Below, piece after piece: positions 26,900-35,999 of a stretch of 64,000 bases of DNA. Source of the DNA: a gamma proteobacterium symbiont of Stewartia floridana (lineage in GTDB: Bacteria; Pseudomonadota; Gammaproteobacteria; Chromatiales; Chromatiaceae); the NCBI GenBank assembly GCA_003676145.1, contig NAUB01000020.1, positions 124,001 to 188,000 of the forward strand, written 5' to 3'. The notes under the pieces were generated by a model. It had not been told where the DNA came from and searched no databases. It was given only the letters and a program-made list of their open reading frames with translations. The position numbers were made by a program, and so were the translations under genes. The number at the start of each line of letters is the position of its first letter. Position 1 is the stretch's first letter.

Positions 26900-28294
26900 C
26901 TATCGATTACTGTAGAGACTCACTTCGATCCGCTGGTTTTGCGCCGCCACATCATTCCATTCACCAGCGGTTGAGGCTTCATAAGCAGCCGGATAGGGCA
27001 TCAACGGCTCATCGAAGCCGTTACTGAAGAGAATGATCTCAACCGCGCCGCCACTCCTGGCCAACTCCACGTTGATGTAGTTGGCAAAAGCAACAGACTG
27101 ATCATTCAGCCACTCATTGTTACTCCGATGATCGACCGCATAGACACACTCACTCAGCGCCATCTCACGGGGTGCCATTGCAAGCTCACCCGCCGCATTT
27201 TTACGCAGACAGAAGTTACCGTGGTTTGCCCGCAGCTCCAGGGTACCCTGAAACCCCGACTCTCTCAGTTGCCCCACCAGTTCCGATAACCAGAGAGCCC
27301 TTTGATCATCAAACGGGCGCTCACCATAGGCAAATTCAGCACCCTGATTGGCGGCCCATTCGATCAGTTTCAATGGCAGCACAATCTCCGGCTGTGCCTC
27401 TTCCATAGGGTCTTGCACCGGTGCATTGAATTGGCTTGCGAGCTGTTCGATCTTCGCATTCTGTTGCGCAATCATCTCCGTCAGCTGTTCGTTACCACCC
27501 GCAGTGGCCGGCAACTCCTGCCCATACAGGCTCAAATAGAGCAGCACGGCGGCTGCCAGGGCAAACACGCCGCCCAATATGCCAGCCATGAAGGCGCGAG
27601 AGCCACGGCCACTCTGCTCCTCCTGAAGGGCTTCCAGCTCATACATTTCGCTGTGCAGCTCAGCAAACTGTTTGTCGAGCCTCTGTTGCATCCGCTCTTC
27701 AGACATACTCTGCTCGCGGCGGAAAAATCGTTTCAGTGACTCCCCGGCAGAGAGACTCTCCTGGAAGCTCTCCAGAGGCAGACCCACCATCTCCACTTTG
27801 GCAGGTTTATGACGCTCATGGTCACTGATCGGGTGGACATTATCGGTCCGCACATGACGACGTACGGAATCCATCCCCTCGTTTTTGAAGTCGTGGACCA
27901 GAGAGTCCTGTTCCGGCATCAGGTGCAGACTGCTGAGAACATCCTCGAAATCCTGGGCTTCAAGCTGTTTCGGCAGCACCCCGACAGCACCCAGCGCGCG
28001 TGCCTGGCTGAGCGCCAACCCCCCCTCTTTGGAGGTGTACATCATAACCGGTATCACTGCTGTGTTTGGATTGGATTTGATGACTTTAAGCGCCTGGAAG
28101 CCATCCATGCCTGGCATTTCGTAATCCATGAAAATCGCATCCGGTGCGTTTTCATAGAGATAGTCGATGGCTGCCGCCGCAGACTCTCTTGCATCCACCG
28201 TTATGCCGTACTTCTGCAGCTTGCTAGAGAGCACTTGCCGAGCGGTTTTCGAGTCATCGACAATGAGTGCTTTTTTTGTCTGAGATCCCGTCAC
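26900..28294 (-). CDS. Receiver domain tethered by a membrane helix to a periplasmic OmpA-like domain
   Basis: 464 residues from a GTG start with AAGGA eight bases upstream. Residues 5-125 are a full receiver: acidic pair Asp13-Asp14, phosphoacceptor Asp57 (IFMDYEMPGMDG), Thr87 and Lys109. A charged coiled-coil linker (about 190-228) leads to one membrane segment (235-258). Beyond it, outside the membrane, is a second helix rich in Gln and a domain of about 150 residues that ends ANYINVELARSGG then NQRIEVSLYSN, the pattern of an OmpA C-terminal (peptidoglycan-binding) fold. I know of no common family with this order. It may convert phosphorylation inside into a change at the cell wall. It has no kinase neighbour. 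Confidence 0.75.
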   Translation of the reverse strand: MTGSQTKKALIVDDSKTARQVLSSKLQKYGITVDARESAAAAIDYLYENAPDAIFMDYEMPGMDGFQALKVIKSNPNTAVIPVMMYTSKEGGLALSQARALGAVGVLPKQLEAQDFEDVLSSLHLMPEQDSLVHDFKNEGMDSVRRHVRTDNVHPISDHERHKPAKVEMVGLPLESFQESLSAGESLKRFFRREQSMSEERMQQRLDKQFAELHSEMYELEALQEEQSGRGSRAFMAGILGGVFALAAAVLLYLSLYGQELPATAGGNEQLTEMIAQQNAKIEQLASQFNAPVQDPMEEAQPEIVLPLKLIEWAANQGAEFAYGERPFDDQRALWLSELVGQLRESGFQGTLELRANHGNFCLRKNAAGELAMAPREMALSECVYAVDHRSNNEWLNDQSVAFANYINVELARSGGAVEIILFSNGFDEPLMPYPAAYEASTAGEWNDVAAQNQRIEVSLYSNR

Positions 28295-28597
28295 GACGCC
28301 AATCCTTTCCCCTGTTGTTTCTAGGTATGCTATTTCAGCAAACTACATGATAATCCGTACTACAAGCCGCCCGTTTTGAAGGTCGGCCTGGTTAGGAAGC
28401 TCTGAATATGTCTGGGCAGACCAGATTGTCGATCAAAATCTGCCGATTCAAGGCGCAGATCCCACGTAATAGCCCGCTATTGCGAAGATCTGCAACCCAG
28501 AAGCGGTGCATTCCGGCGACAAGATGTCGCTTCAGACTTGTTCAGAGATTCCTTAACTAAACTATATCCGACATAAACCATTAGAGGAAATATTCCT
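28295..28597. other. Intergenic region with a repeat-like block before phhB
   Basis: Both flanking genes point away, so it holds two promoters. The stretch from about 28395 to 28555 contains mirrored pieces (AAAATCTGCCGATTC with GCGAAGATCTGCAACCCAGA, and GTCGC/GCGAC-type pairs), which looks like a small dispersed intergenic element, but I could not identify a second copy in the window. No gene is supported. Confidence 0.35.
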
Positions 28598-28939
28598 ATG
28601 GAAACCCTGACACAGGAAAAGTGTGAGGCCTGTCGCGCTGACGCACCAAAAGTCAGCGATCAGGAGCTTGCTGAGCTGATTGGCGCCATTCCGGACTGGA
28701 ATATCGAGGTTCGGGACGGAATCATGCAGCTGGAGAAGGTGTTCCCCTTCAAAACCTTTGTCGCAGCACTGGATTTCACCAACAAGGTGGGAATTCTGGC
28801 CGAGGATGAGGGCCATCACCCGGCCCTGCTGACCGAATGGGGAAAGACCACGGTCACCTGGTGGTCACACAAGATCAAAGGCCTACACCGCAACGACTTC
28901 ATCATGGCGGCGAAGACCGATCAGCTATACAGCGAATAA
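28598..28939 (+). CDS. phhB: Pterin-4a-carbinolamine dehydratase
   Basis: 113 residues. The enzyme dehydrates 4a-hydroxytetrahydropterin produced by aromatic amino-acid hydroxylases, and many bacteria carry it without a hydroxylase nearby. Family signatures are present: the [17 protein letters not shown] block, the [19 protein letters not shown] active-site region with its two adjacent His residues, and the [11 protein letters not shown] ending. The N-terminus ([11 protein letters not shown]) is the common Cys-containing extension of gammaproteobacterial members. AGAGGAAATATTCCT before the ATG serves as a ribosome site. It is a single-gene unit. Confidence 0.93.
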   Translation: METLTQEKCEACRADAPKVSDQELAELIGAIPDWNIEVRDGIMQLEKVFPFKTFVAALDFTNKVGILAEDEGHHPALLTEWGKTTVTWWSHKIKGLHRNDFIMAAKTDQLYSE

Positions 28940-28965
28940 GAGGCGGGAAAGAGTAAGAGAAAGAG

Positions 28966-29154
28966 GTCCGCAAATGAACGCGAATAAACGCAAATGGTTT
29001 TGTTTACCGGCATGACCTGGATATCGAAACCACACTTCGTGTTGAGACCAGTTACCGCAAATCTGATGCTAAGCTTGGCGGGGAATAGCCTTCGACACGA
29101 ACCCTGTCACGATTCGCGGGCCTTATTCGCGTTCATTCGCGTTCATTTGCGGAC
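28966..29154. repeat. Inverted pair of dispersed CGCAAAT repeats
   Basis: The left arm (28966-28995) reads GTCCGCAAATGAACGCGAAT then AAACGCAAAT. The right arm (about 29121-29154) is the same sequence on the other strand, differing at two positions over 30 bases. Each arm is itself built of roughly ten-base units (AATGAACGCG, AATAAACGCA). The 125 bases between them carry no gene. Further copies lie at 40974-41007 (clean) and 16673-16716 (degenerate). Confidence 0.75.
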
Positions 29155-29206
29155 AATCAACATCAAATAAAGGCGCGGCAACGCCGCACATATTCTTTAG
29201 AAAGCA

Positions 29207-30100
29207 TCAGGATAGGGCATCCTTCATCTGCTGCTCCTGCTTCCGTTTGTGGCGCTCGATCTCCGCCTTCTTCCGCAGCTCGAGAAGCTCTCTGCGCTGC
29301 TCGAGACGCCGCTCCAGCGCATTTGTTTTGAGTGGAATGGTGACGTCTCCGAACAGCACCTGATTCAGCAGCCTGACGCCAAACTGCAGCAGCGCCAGAT
29401 CCTCTTTCTCAACGCTCTCGTAGAAAGCGTCTGGCAAATCGTAGGACGCCTTGAATGAGTCAGCCAGTACGAACCGGCGAAACCGATCCAGATCGTAGGA
29501 ACACATGAAGAAGAACTGCAGGCTGGTATCCGAAGGGCGACCAATGGTGGGACCGGCCGATCTCTTTTTCACCATCAGCTGTAGCCACTCCCGGTTGAGC
29601 TGGTCGTAACGCTCGATCTCCTGCTCATTCCGATAGTCGTCGACGGCGATCTCACGATTCTCAGCGTGCCCCTTGCAGTGATCCTCCTGAATCAGGAAAT
29701 ATTGACTCTCTTCCTCTGGATCATTCGCTCTCTTCATCAGCATATGACCGATCGGATAGTAGCGGCAGGCGGTTGGACGATCCTTATAGACACGGCAACC
29801 TTGATCGGTTACGAAACCGCAGGCACCGCCATTGTCGGTGCGCAACTTCACGCCTGGCACCCCATCCTTGTCCATCTCGAAGGGAACCGTGTGGTTTTTC
29901 AGGAACTCTGTGGCACTGATCCCAAGATTATCCTTCAGGCGCAAGATATCGTATGGCGTCAGTTGAATATCGGCGTGTTGGCAGCAGGCATTGAAGCAGG
30001 ATATCCCCTGATGGCAACTGAACTTGATCCTGGCATTTGGCTGCAGAACCGCAGGTACGAAACTGCTCTTGACGGGAATATCGAATTTTTCACTCACCAT
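29207..30100 (-). CDS. YkgJ-family cysteine-cluster protein
   Basis: 297 residues. The N-terminal half has the YkgJ/UPF0153 cysteine pattern thought to bind zinc or iron: FSCHQGISCFNACCQ, CGFVTDQGCRVYKDRPTACR, and a later DHCKG. The C-terminal half is a helical region ending in a very basic and Glu-rich helix (ERHKRKQEQQMKD). The biochemical role of the family is not established. The gene is followed upstream (on its strand) by the aprA region but is separated by 150 bases and is probably transcribed on its own. Confidence 0.85.
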   Translation of the reverse strand: MVSEKFDIPVKSSFVPAVLQPNARIKFSCHQGISCFNACCQHADIQLTPYDILRLKDNLGISATEFLKNHTVPFEMDKDGVPGVKLRTDNGGACGFVTDQGCRVYKDRPTACRYYPIGHMLMKRANDPEEESQYFLIQEDHCKGHAENREIAVDDYRNEQEIERYDQLNREWLQLMVKKRSAGPTIGRPSDTSLQFFFMCSYDLDRFRRFVLADSFKASYDLPDAFYESVEKEDLALLQFGVRLLNQVLFGDVTIPLKTNALERRLEQRRELLELRKKAEIERHKRKQEQQMKDALS

Positions 30101-30250
30101 GGGTCTCCGATATTTGCATGGCCATCCGTGAATGCAATGAAATTACCCCTATAGCATAGCGTCGGTTTGCTCTGTATCAGAAAGCCGCGTGACATCAAAC
30201 CGACCAATCCCTGTTGATCCATAGCCAGCGGATTCCAGGGCTATCCGCCG

Positions 30251-32236
30251 TCACTTAAACAGCTTGGACTTGTCGACGAGGTCGACATGCGCACGCTTGA
30301 AACACTTGTAGGTCTTACTCTCTTTGTCGTAGATGGAGTTGACGAAGCACTTCCAGTTCTCTTCGTCGACAAAGTTCTTATCCATGCGGTAGTAGAAACC
30401 GGGATAGCGGGTCTCCTGACGGAACTGAATGTGTTTCATATGAGCTTCAGCAGTCAGGATTCGATGATAGTTCTCCCAGGCACGCAGCAACTCGTGGAGG
30501 TCCTTCGCACGCATCTTGAGCGCATCCTCTTTCAGCATCTCCAGCTTCTGTTCAGCCAGGCCGAGCATCTGCTCGTTGGTGGTGTAGTAGGTGGAAATAC
30601 CGGCAACATACTCATCCATGATTTTCTGCAGGCGGAACTGCAGCATGCGAGGGGTGATGTAGTTGGGATTGACGTCGATCGCCGTGCTGTAGTCCTTGTG
30701 CTCAAGGTAGTTACGTACCGGACGGTAGATCTCTTCGATCAGGCTATCGACGTCGCGGTCCAGCTCAGGTTTGAACGCCTTGTTGTCCATGACGTATTTG
30801 ACCATCGCCTTGGCAGCCAGTCGGCCTTCAGCGTGTGATCCGGAAGAGAACTTATGTCCGGAAGCACCCACCCCGTCGCCGGCGGTGAACAGACCGGAAA
30901 CGGTGGTCATACCCCGGTAGCCCCAATGCCAACCCTTGGGCAGGTGATCCGGCACACCGCTTTCGGTCTCGTCTGTCGGCGCACCCACATCCTCAGGGCC
31001 GGAGGTCCAGATTCCACAACAGCCGGCGTGAGAACCGAGCAGATAGGGCTCGGTGGGCATCAGCTCGGAGTTCTTCTTCTCAGGCTCGATATTCTCACCG
31101 GCCCAGATCCCGCACTGGCTGACGGACATATCGAGAAAATCTTCCCAGGCTTCAGCCTCCAGATGCTTGACCTCGCGAGGTGAGAGGGTCTCACTGAGAT
31201 TTCTCAGTGCGGTTATGGTATCCATCCAAATCGGACCGCGACCTTCGCGCAGCTCTTTCAACAACAGGTGGTTACGTAGACAGGAAGCGGGAACAGCCGC
31301 TTTTCCATAAGGCGGATAGTCGTCCAGCATCTCCTTGTTGCGATCCATGTAGTCTTCACCAAAAGCATTGGTGGCTTTCGCTTTGAACAACATGAACCAG
31401 GCACCGACAGGTCCATAGCCGTCTTTGAAGCGGGTCGGTACGAATCGGTTTTCCATCATGGTCAGCTCGGCCCCGGCCTCTGCAGCCATGGCATAGGTGG
31501 AGCCGGCATTCCATACCGGGTACCAGGCACGACCCTGCCCCTCTGCCACGGAGCGCGGACGGAAGATATTCACACAGCCGCCGGCGGCCAGAAGGATGGC
31601 TTTAGCTTTGAAGATATAGAATTTGTTCTCACGAACGGAGAAACCGACCGCACCGGCGATGCGATTCTTATCATTCTTGTCGTTAATCAGCTTAACGATG
31701 AAGATATGCTCTTGGATATTCTCCATACCCAAGGCTTTCTTCGCCGACTCGGCAACGATCCACTTGTAGGATTCGCCGTTGATCATGATCTGCCACTTGC
31801 CGGAGCGTACCGGTTTACCACCGTCTTTCAGAAGCGACATGCCTTTCGAGCCGTCGTGGCGCTCGCCTCTCTCATCCGTCTTCCAGATCGGCAGACCCCA
31901 CTCTTCGAACAGATGCACGGATTCGTCAACGTGACGGCCCAGATCATAGGTCAGATCGTCGCGGGTGATGCCCATCAGATCGTTGGAGACCATTCGGGCA
32001 TAGTCAGCAGGATCCTGATCAGGGCCTATATAGGTGTTGATTGCGGCGAGACCCTGAGCAACCGCACCGGAGCGGTCCAGCGCCGCCTTGTCGACCAGCT
32101 TGACTTTGATGTCGCCGCCGGCTGCTTGCACCCAGGGAACAATTTCGTAGGCTGCACCGCAACAGGCCATACCGCCGCCGATCAGGAGGATGTCCACCTC
32201 TTCGGTGACAACTTGCGGATTTCCGAATTCAGCCAT
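30251..32236 (-). CDS. aprA: Adenylylsulfate (APS) reductase alpha subunit
   Basis: 661 residues. The flavoprotein subunit interconverts APS with sulfite and AMP; in sulfur oxidisers it runs towards APS. The FAD-binding IGGGMACCGAAYE (19-31) and the conserved substrate-pocket residues are visible: Asn67 in AAINTYIG, Arg in RFVPTRFKDG and His in LLGSHAGCCG. The full length matches other AprA proteins. GAGG lies eight bases before the ATG. It follows aprB by 51 bases in one operon. No aprM, qmoABC or sat genes are in the window, so the membrane electron partner and ATP sulfurylase lie elsewhere. Confidence 0.97.
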   Translation of the reverse strand: MAEFGNPQVVTEEVDILLIGGGMACCGAAYEIVPWVQAAGGDIKVKLVDKAALDRSGAVAQGLAAINTYIGPDQDPADYARMVSNDLMGITRDDLTYDLGRHVDESVHLFEEWGLPIWKTDERGERHDGSKGMSLLKDGGKPVRSGKWQIMINGESYKWIVAESAKKALGMENIQEHIFIVKLINDKNDKNRIAGAVGFSVRENKFYIFKAKAILLAAGGCVNIFRPRSVAEGQGRAWYPVWNAGSTYAMAAEAGAELTMMENRFVPTRFKDGYGPVGAWFMLFKAKATNAFGEDYMDRNKEMLDDYPPYGKAAVPASCLRNHLLLKELREGRGPIWMDTITALRNLSETLSPREVKHLEAEAWEDFLDMSVSQCGIWAGENIEPEKKNSELMPTEPYLLGSHAGCCGIWTSGPEDVGAPTDETESGVPDHLPKGWHWGYRGMTTVSGLFTAGDGVGASGHKFSSGSHAEGRLAAKAMVKYVMDNKAFKPELDRDVDSLIEEIYRPVRNYLEHKDYSTAIDVNPNYITPRMLQFRLQKIMDEYVAGISTYYTTNEQMLGLAEQKLEMLKEDALKMRAKDLHELLRAWENYHRILTAEAHMKHIQFRQETRYPGFYYRMDKNFVDEENWKCFVNSIYDKESKTYKCFKRAHVDLVDKSKLFK

Positions 32237-32287
32237 ACCTATACCTCGAATTAACTCTCTATCCTGAATAATCAGAATGCATCCAGC

Positions 32288-32761
32288 CTACTTACGAATC
32301 AGCTCGTCAGCATCGCCGGCACGAAAACCGTTCAGCTCGTTATGATTGAAGAAACCGGGCTCATCAATTTTAGACAGCTCCGCAGCGGGTTTGCCGCCAT
32401 AAGGATCGATAGAGTCCTCAGGCGTGGTGCGGATCGGGAATTCGAAGCGCTTCATGGTGCCGTTGCGCAGTTTGATACTCCACGTGATGGTGTCACTACC
32501 GCGCAGTGGTTGCACCATGGCACCGAGAGGAACGATATCGGCGTATGGGCGCACTTCGATCGCCTGCTGAGGACAGATCTTGACACAGGCATAACACTCC
32601 CAGCACTGATCCGGCTCCTGATTGAACGCCTTCATGGCATGGCCGGTTTCAGTGCCGTCACTATCCAGCTTCATCAGGTCATGAGGACAGATATACATAC
32701 AGGCTATCCTGTCCTGATCTTTACAGCCGTCGCACTTCTCAGTACGTACAAATGTAGGCAT
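32288..32761 (-). CDS. aprB: Adenylylsulfate (APS) reductase beta subunit
   Basis: 157 residues. Two [4Fe-4S] clusters are ligated by Cys10, Cys13, Cys21, Cys25 and Cys53, Cys56, Cys59, Cys63, in the irregular spacing typical of AprB (CDGCKDQDRIACMYICP and CWECYACVKICP). The subunit takes electrons from AprA FAD to the outside partner. The C-terminal tail (YGGKPAAELSKIDEPGFF) wraps the alpha subunit in known structures. GGGAG lies nine bases before the ATG. The first gene of the aprBA operon. Confidence 0.97.
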   Translation of the reverse strand: MPTFVRTEKCDGCKDQDRIACMYICPHDLMKLDSDGTETGHAMKAFNQEPDQCWECYACVKICPQQAIEVRPYADIVPLGAMVQPLRGSDTITWSIKLRNGTMKRFEFPIRTTPEDSIDPYGGKPAAELSKIDEPGFFNHNELNGFRAGDADELIRK

Positions 32762-33107
32762 GGCGTTTTTCTCCCAAGGGTTTTACTGCAGTGATGCAGC
32801 AGCTGCCCAAACAGCGACTTTAAAGCACAATCGGACAAAAATCCCGCTGTTGAAGATTTTATTCTCACGCAGGCGCAAGTCTGTGACACGAATCAGACCC
32901 GGCCAGACCACCAGGGGCAGATGATAGACGATTAATGAGTCTATAGCATTGTAAAACCTGATTTTTTACTAAGCTTAACAACTCTTGGTCAAATGCAAAA
33001 ACCCACACCATGGCGATCATGTCCTCAGGAAGGCAATGCCTATCATCGATACCGAACTGAACTTCCACCCGGGATTGGGTTAGAGTGGGACTTTTTGAAA
33101 CCGAACC
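32762..33107. other. Intergenic region between divergent aprBA and the thioredoxin-like gene
   Basis: About 345 bases holding the aprBA promoter on the minus strand and that of the thioredoxin/HEAT gene on the plus strand. The ribosome site of aprB is at its left edge. A short palindromic piece (GCAGCAGCTGC, about 32798-32808) is present; I assign no function to it. No gene is seen. Confidence 0.4.
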
Positions 33108-33758
33108 ATGAGCCACCCACAACCCCCAGAGGTCCTGTTTCTGCTCGCCACCGGCTGTCACCACTGCCCGATGGTACTGGAGAGCCTGACCCAGCAGCTG
33201 AAGCAGGGCGATATCGCCCGACTCGAAGCGGTCAACATCGTCAACAGCCCGCAAGTCGCCCAGCAACTCGGGGTCCGCAGTGTACCCTGGACCCGTATCG
33301 GCCGCTTTGAACTGGATGGGGCCTTGTCGCCAAAAGAGGTGGCCCAATGGATTGAGCGGGCAGCACTTGAAACGGGTGTGGCGGACTATTTCAGTGAATC
33401 CCTGGCAGCGCAACGCAGTGACAAAGTGATCCATTGGCTGGAGGATAGCCCGGAGGATCTGCAAGCCTTGCTGGAACTGCAGCTGAACGATGCCACCCCA
33501 ATGGCGGCGCGTATCGGTATCGGGGTGGTGATGGAACAGCTGGAAGGCGACCCCCGACTCAGCCACGCACTGCCGACCCTGGTTACGCTGAGTCGTTCCA
33601 AGCAGGCCAATATCCGCGCCGATGTGGCCCACTACCTTGGCCTGACTCACCATCCGGATGCCAGGCCTGTGCTGTTGGAAATGGCCAAGGACAGCCACCC
33701 CGACGTGAGGGAGATTGCGGAAGAGTCATTGGAGTTATTGAACAACACCAACGGATAG
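33108..33758 (+). CDS. Thioredoxin-like / HEAT-repeat protein
   Basis: 216 residues, no signal peptide. The first 80 residues look like a thioredoxin or glutaredoxin fold with a CxxC redox pair (ATGCHHCPMV) and a cis-proline stretch (VRSVPWTRIG). The C-terminal half has HEAT-type helical repeats (about 145-213: LSRSKQANIRADVAHYLGL, HPDARPVLLEMAKDSHPDVR). A thioredoxin fused to HEAT repeats suggests a redox helper that holds a protein partner. It is divergent from aprBA; co-regulation with sulfur metabolism is possible but only by position. Confidence 0.75.
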   Translation: MSHPQPPEVLFLLATGCHHCPMVLESLTQQLKQGDIARLEAVNIVNSPQVAQQLGVRSVPWTRIGRFELDGALSPKEVAQWIERAALETGVADYFSESLAAQRSDKVIHWLEDSPEDLQALLELQLNDATPMAARIGIGVVMEQLEGDPRLSHALPTLVTLSRSKQANIRADVAHYLGLTHHPDARPVLLEMAKDSHPDVREIAEESLELLNNTNG

Positions 33759-33934
33759 AGCCACCAGCCAACCTTGCAAGGCTTCGCCATCGCTTTGCAA
33801 TACGCCTTGACTCCTGGCCTGAGTGGGCTTCTATAATCGTCAAGCAACAGGCGACACCACACTCTAATTAACCCGGCGACTAAGTAATAGTTGTCAGCTT
33901 GGCACAACCCATCAAAATTTGCGGAAGAGGTGTA

Positions 33935-34480
33935 ATGGATAGACGGGAGCAGATACTGACGATGCATGCTCAGTTCATCAATCAGGTCGTAACAATTGGC
34001 CAGCAGGCTGATCGCCAGGATGATTTTGAACAGCTGTTGAGCCTGGCGGAGCAGAGCGGCTGGACCGACTTGACCGCCTGCATTCGCAAGATCTTTCAAC
34101 AGGGTCGACGGGATATGGAGCTGCTCAATCCCCTGGATGAAGAGGACCGGGTCATCGCCGAATCGATCCTGCAGGGCCTGCAAGATCCCTCTACCCTGCC
34201 CGATCCCAATGCCAAGCCCGATCCCGCATTGGCGGCACCCGGGCTGGCCTCGATGATCCATGCGGCCGGTGCCGGCAACCCTCAGGCACTGCAGATCATC
34301 GCAGAGATGGCCGATCAGATGAGCAAGGCGGGCGGCCCGATGGCACACCTGGCCGCGGTAATCAGACCGATGATCAACGGTGAACGGGAGGCCGACAAGC
34401 TGTGCAAGGGGATGGACAGCCGTACCGAACAGATGGTGTTGGGTATCCTGGCTGAGCTGAAACAGCTGGACGAGGGGTAG
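33935..34480 (+). CDS. Conserved-looking hypothetical, helical
   Basis: 181 residues from the ATG at 33935, chosen because AGAGG lies four to five bases upstream; the frame is open 12 codons further but begins with TTG there. The sequence is helical and acidic with a proline- and alanine-rich middle (PNAKPDPALAAPGLASM) and no cysteine cluster, signal or membrane segment. I do not recognise the family. It ends one base before the DUF423 gene begins, so the two are probably co-transcribed with the methyltransferase that follows. Confidence 0.7.
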   Translation: MDRREQILTMHAQFINQVVTIGQQADRQDDFEQLLSLAEQSGWTDLTACIRKIFQQGRRDMELLNPLDEEDRVIAESILQGLQDPSTLPDPNAKPDPALAAPGLASMIHAAGAGNPQALQIIAEMADQMSKAGGPMAHLAAVIRPMINGEREADKLCKGMDSRTEQMVLGILAELKQLDEG

Positions 34481-34481
34481 G

Positions 34482-34868
34482 ATGGCAAGACGCTTCATTA
34501 TCCTCGCCGGGATCAGCGGCTTGCTGCTGGTCACGCTGGGTGCCTTTGGCGCCCACGCACTGGAACGGGCAATCCCCGCAAGCCATATGGTCTGGTGGCA
34601 GAAAGCGGTCCACTATCAGGGGCTGCACACCCTCGCCCTGCTGGCTGTCGGAGTGCTGATCCTGCACCATCCGGTGCGCGCACTGCTGCTCTCAGGCTGG
34701 CTGTTTCTGGCCGGTATTCTGCTGTTTTCCGGCAGCCTCTATGTGATGGCGTTGACCGATCTGCGCAGCCTGGCCCTGCTGACTCCAATCGGTGGCACCG
34801 CATTCATTGCCGGCTGGCTGACACTGGTGATCGGTGCCTGGCGTCTGCCCGACCTGCACCCCCGATAA
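34482..34868 (+). CDS. DUF423 (YgdD-like) small membrane protein
   Basis: 128 residues, four membrane segments. The start (LLLVTLGAFGAHAL) and the following KAVHYQGLHTLALL are the family signature of DUF423 proteins such as E. coli YgdD, whose function is unknown. GAGGGG, followed by TAGG, forms a ribosome site in front of the ATG, overlapping the stop of the preceding gene. In E. coli ygdD sits beside an rRNA methyltransferase gene (rlmM); here too a methyltransferase gene follows after 29 bases. Confidence 0.88.
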   Translation: MARRFIILAGISGLLLVTLGAFGAHALERAIPASHMVWWQKAVHYQGLHTLALLAVGVLILHHPVRALLLSGWLFLAGILLFSGSLYVMALTDLRSLALLTPIGGTAFIAGWLTLVIGAWRLPDLHPR

Positions 34869-34897
34869 CCATGAGCCGCCACTGAGCGTCACCACAG

Positions 34898-35851
34898 ATG
34901 GAAATCCAGGCCTTTTCAAACCGTCTGCAGAAGAACTATCGCCACTGGAGCAAATGGGCGAGGCGACGGGAGATCAGCTGTTACCGCATCTACGACCGGG
35001 ACATTCCCGAGTTCCCGCTGGCCATCGACTGGTATGACGGCCAGCTCCATCTGCAGATTTTCGCCCGCAAAGGCCTGCAGCCCCTGGACCAGACGCAACA
35101 GCAACAGATCATCGACACCGTTGCTGAAACCCTGCAGACGCCCCACAACCGGATCGCTGTGAAGACGCGCCAGCGGCAGCGGGGATTGAATCAATATGAG
35201 AAGACCGGCGAGCGCGGCGAGCCAATGATCGTCACTGAGGATGGCTTGCGCTTCGAAGTGGAGTTGCGACGCTATCTGGATACCGGACTGTTCCTCGACC
35301 ACCGCAATACCCGCAAGCTGGTGCGGGAGAAGGCTGCCGGCAAGCGGGTTCTGAACCTGTTTGCCTATACCGGAAGCTTCTCAGTCTACGCCGCGGCGGG
35401 CGGTGCATTGGCCACAGTCAGTGTGGACCTCTCCAACACCTACCAGGAGTGGACCCGCAAAAATCTCAAACTGAACGGTTTTCAGGGCGATCAGCATGAA
35501 CTGGTGCGGGAGGATGTTTTCCTCTATCTGGAGCGGGCCAGACGGGAGCGCCGCCTGTTTGGCCTGATCATTCTCGACCCGCCCAGTTTCTCCAACTCCA
35601 AACGCATGGATGAAACCCTGGATATTCAGCGGGATCAGCAGCGATTGATCGAAGGATGCCTTGAGCTGCTCAATCCCAATGGACAGCTTATCTTCTCCAC
35701 CAACCGTAAAGGTTTCAAACTGACAGCGGAACTGGCACAGCGCGAGGGTTGCCGGGAGATCACGCAACAGGTGGTACCGGAGGATTTCAAACGTCGCCTG
35801 CCCTATCGATGCTGGATCTTTCCGGCACCTTCCGCCAAATCATCTGTCTGA
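34898..35851 (+). CDS. Stand-alone RlmK-like 23S rRNA methyltransferase
   Basis: 317 residues. It aligns by eye with the C-terminal half of E. coli RlmKL (YcbY), which makes m7G2069 in 23S rRNA: NRLQKNYRHWSKWARR at the start, then NQYEKTGERGE, YLDTGLFLDHRNTRK, the SAM-binding VLNLFAYTGSFSVYA, and the catalytic-type LDPPSFSNSKRM. The RlmL half (m2G2445) and its THUMP domain are absent. Small proteins of this type (RlmI/RlmK-like) occur alone in several gammaproteobacteria. The exact target base is inference. Confidence 0.85.
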   Translation: MEIQAFSNRLQKNYRHWSKWARRREISCYRIYDRDIPEFPLAIDWYDGQLHLQIFARKGLQPLDQTQQQQIIDTVAETLQTPHNRIAVKTRQRQRGLNQYEKTGERGEPMIVTEDGLRFEVELRRYLDTGLFLDHRNTRKLVREKAAGKRVLNLFAYTGSFSVYAAAGGALATVSVDLSNTYQEWTRKNLKLNGFQGDQHELVREDVFLYLERARRERRLFGLIILDPPSFSNSKRMDETLDIQRDQQRLIEGCLELLNPNGQLIFSTNRKGFKLTAELAQREGCREITQQVVPEDFKRRLPYRCWIFPAPSAKSSV

Positions 35852-35999
35852 TTGGAGCGACACTTGACGCAGCGCAAAAATTACACTCTCATAGCGAGCT
35901 ATAGACCGGGTCGGTTCTGATTCAGTCCAGCAGTTGAATCCACTGCGCCAGTGACTCACTCGCCTTCTCGAACCGATACAATCAAATACCTTAGCAGGG

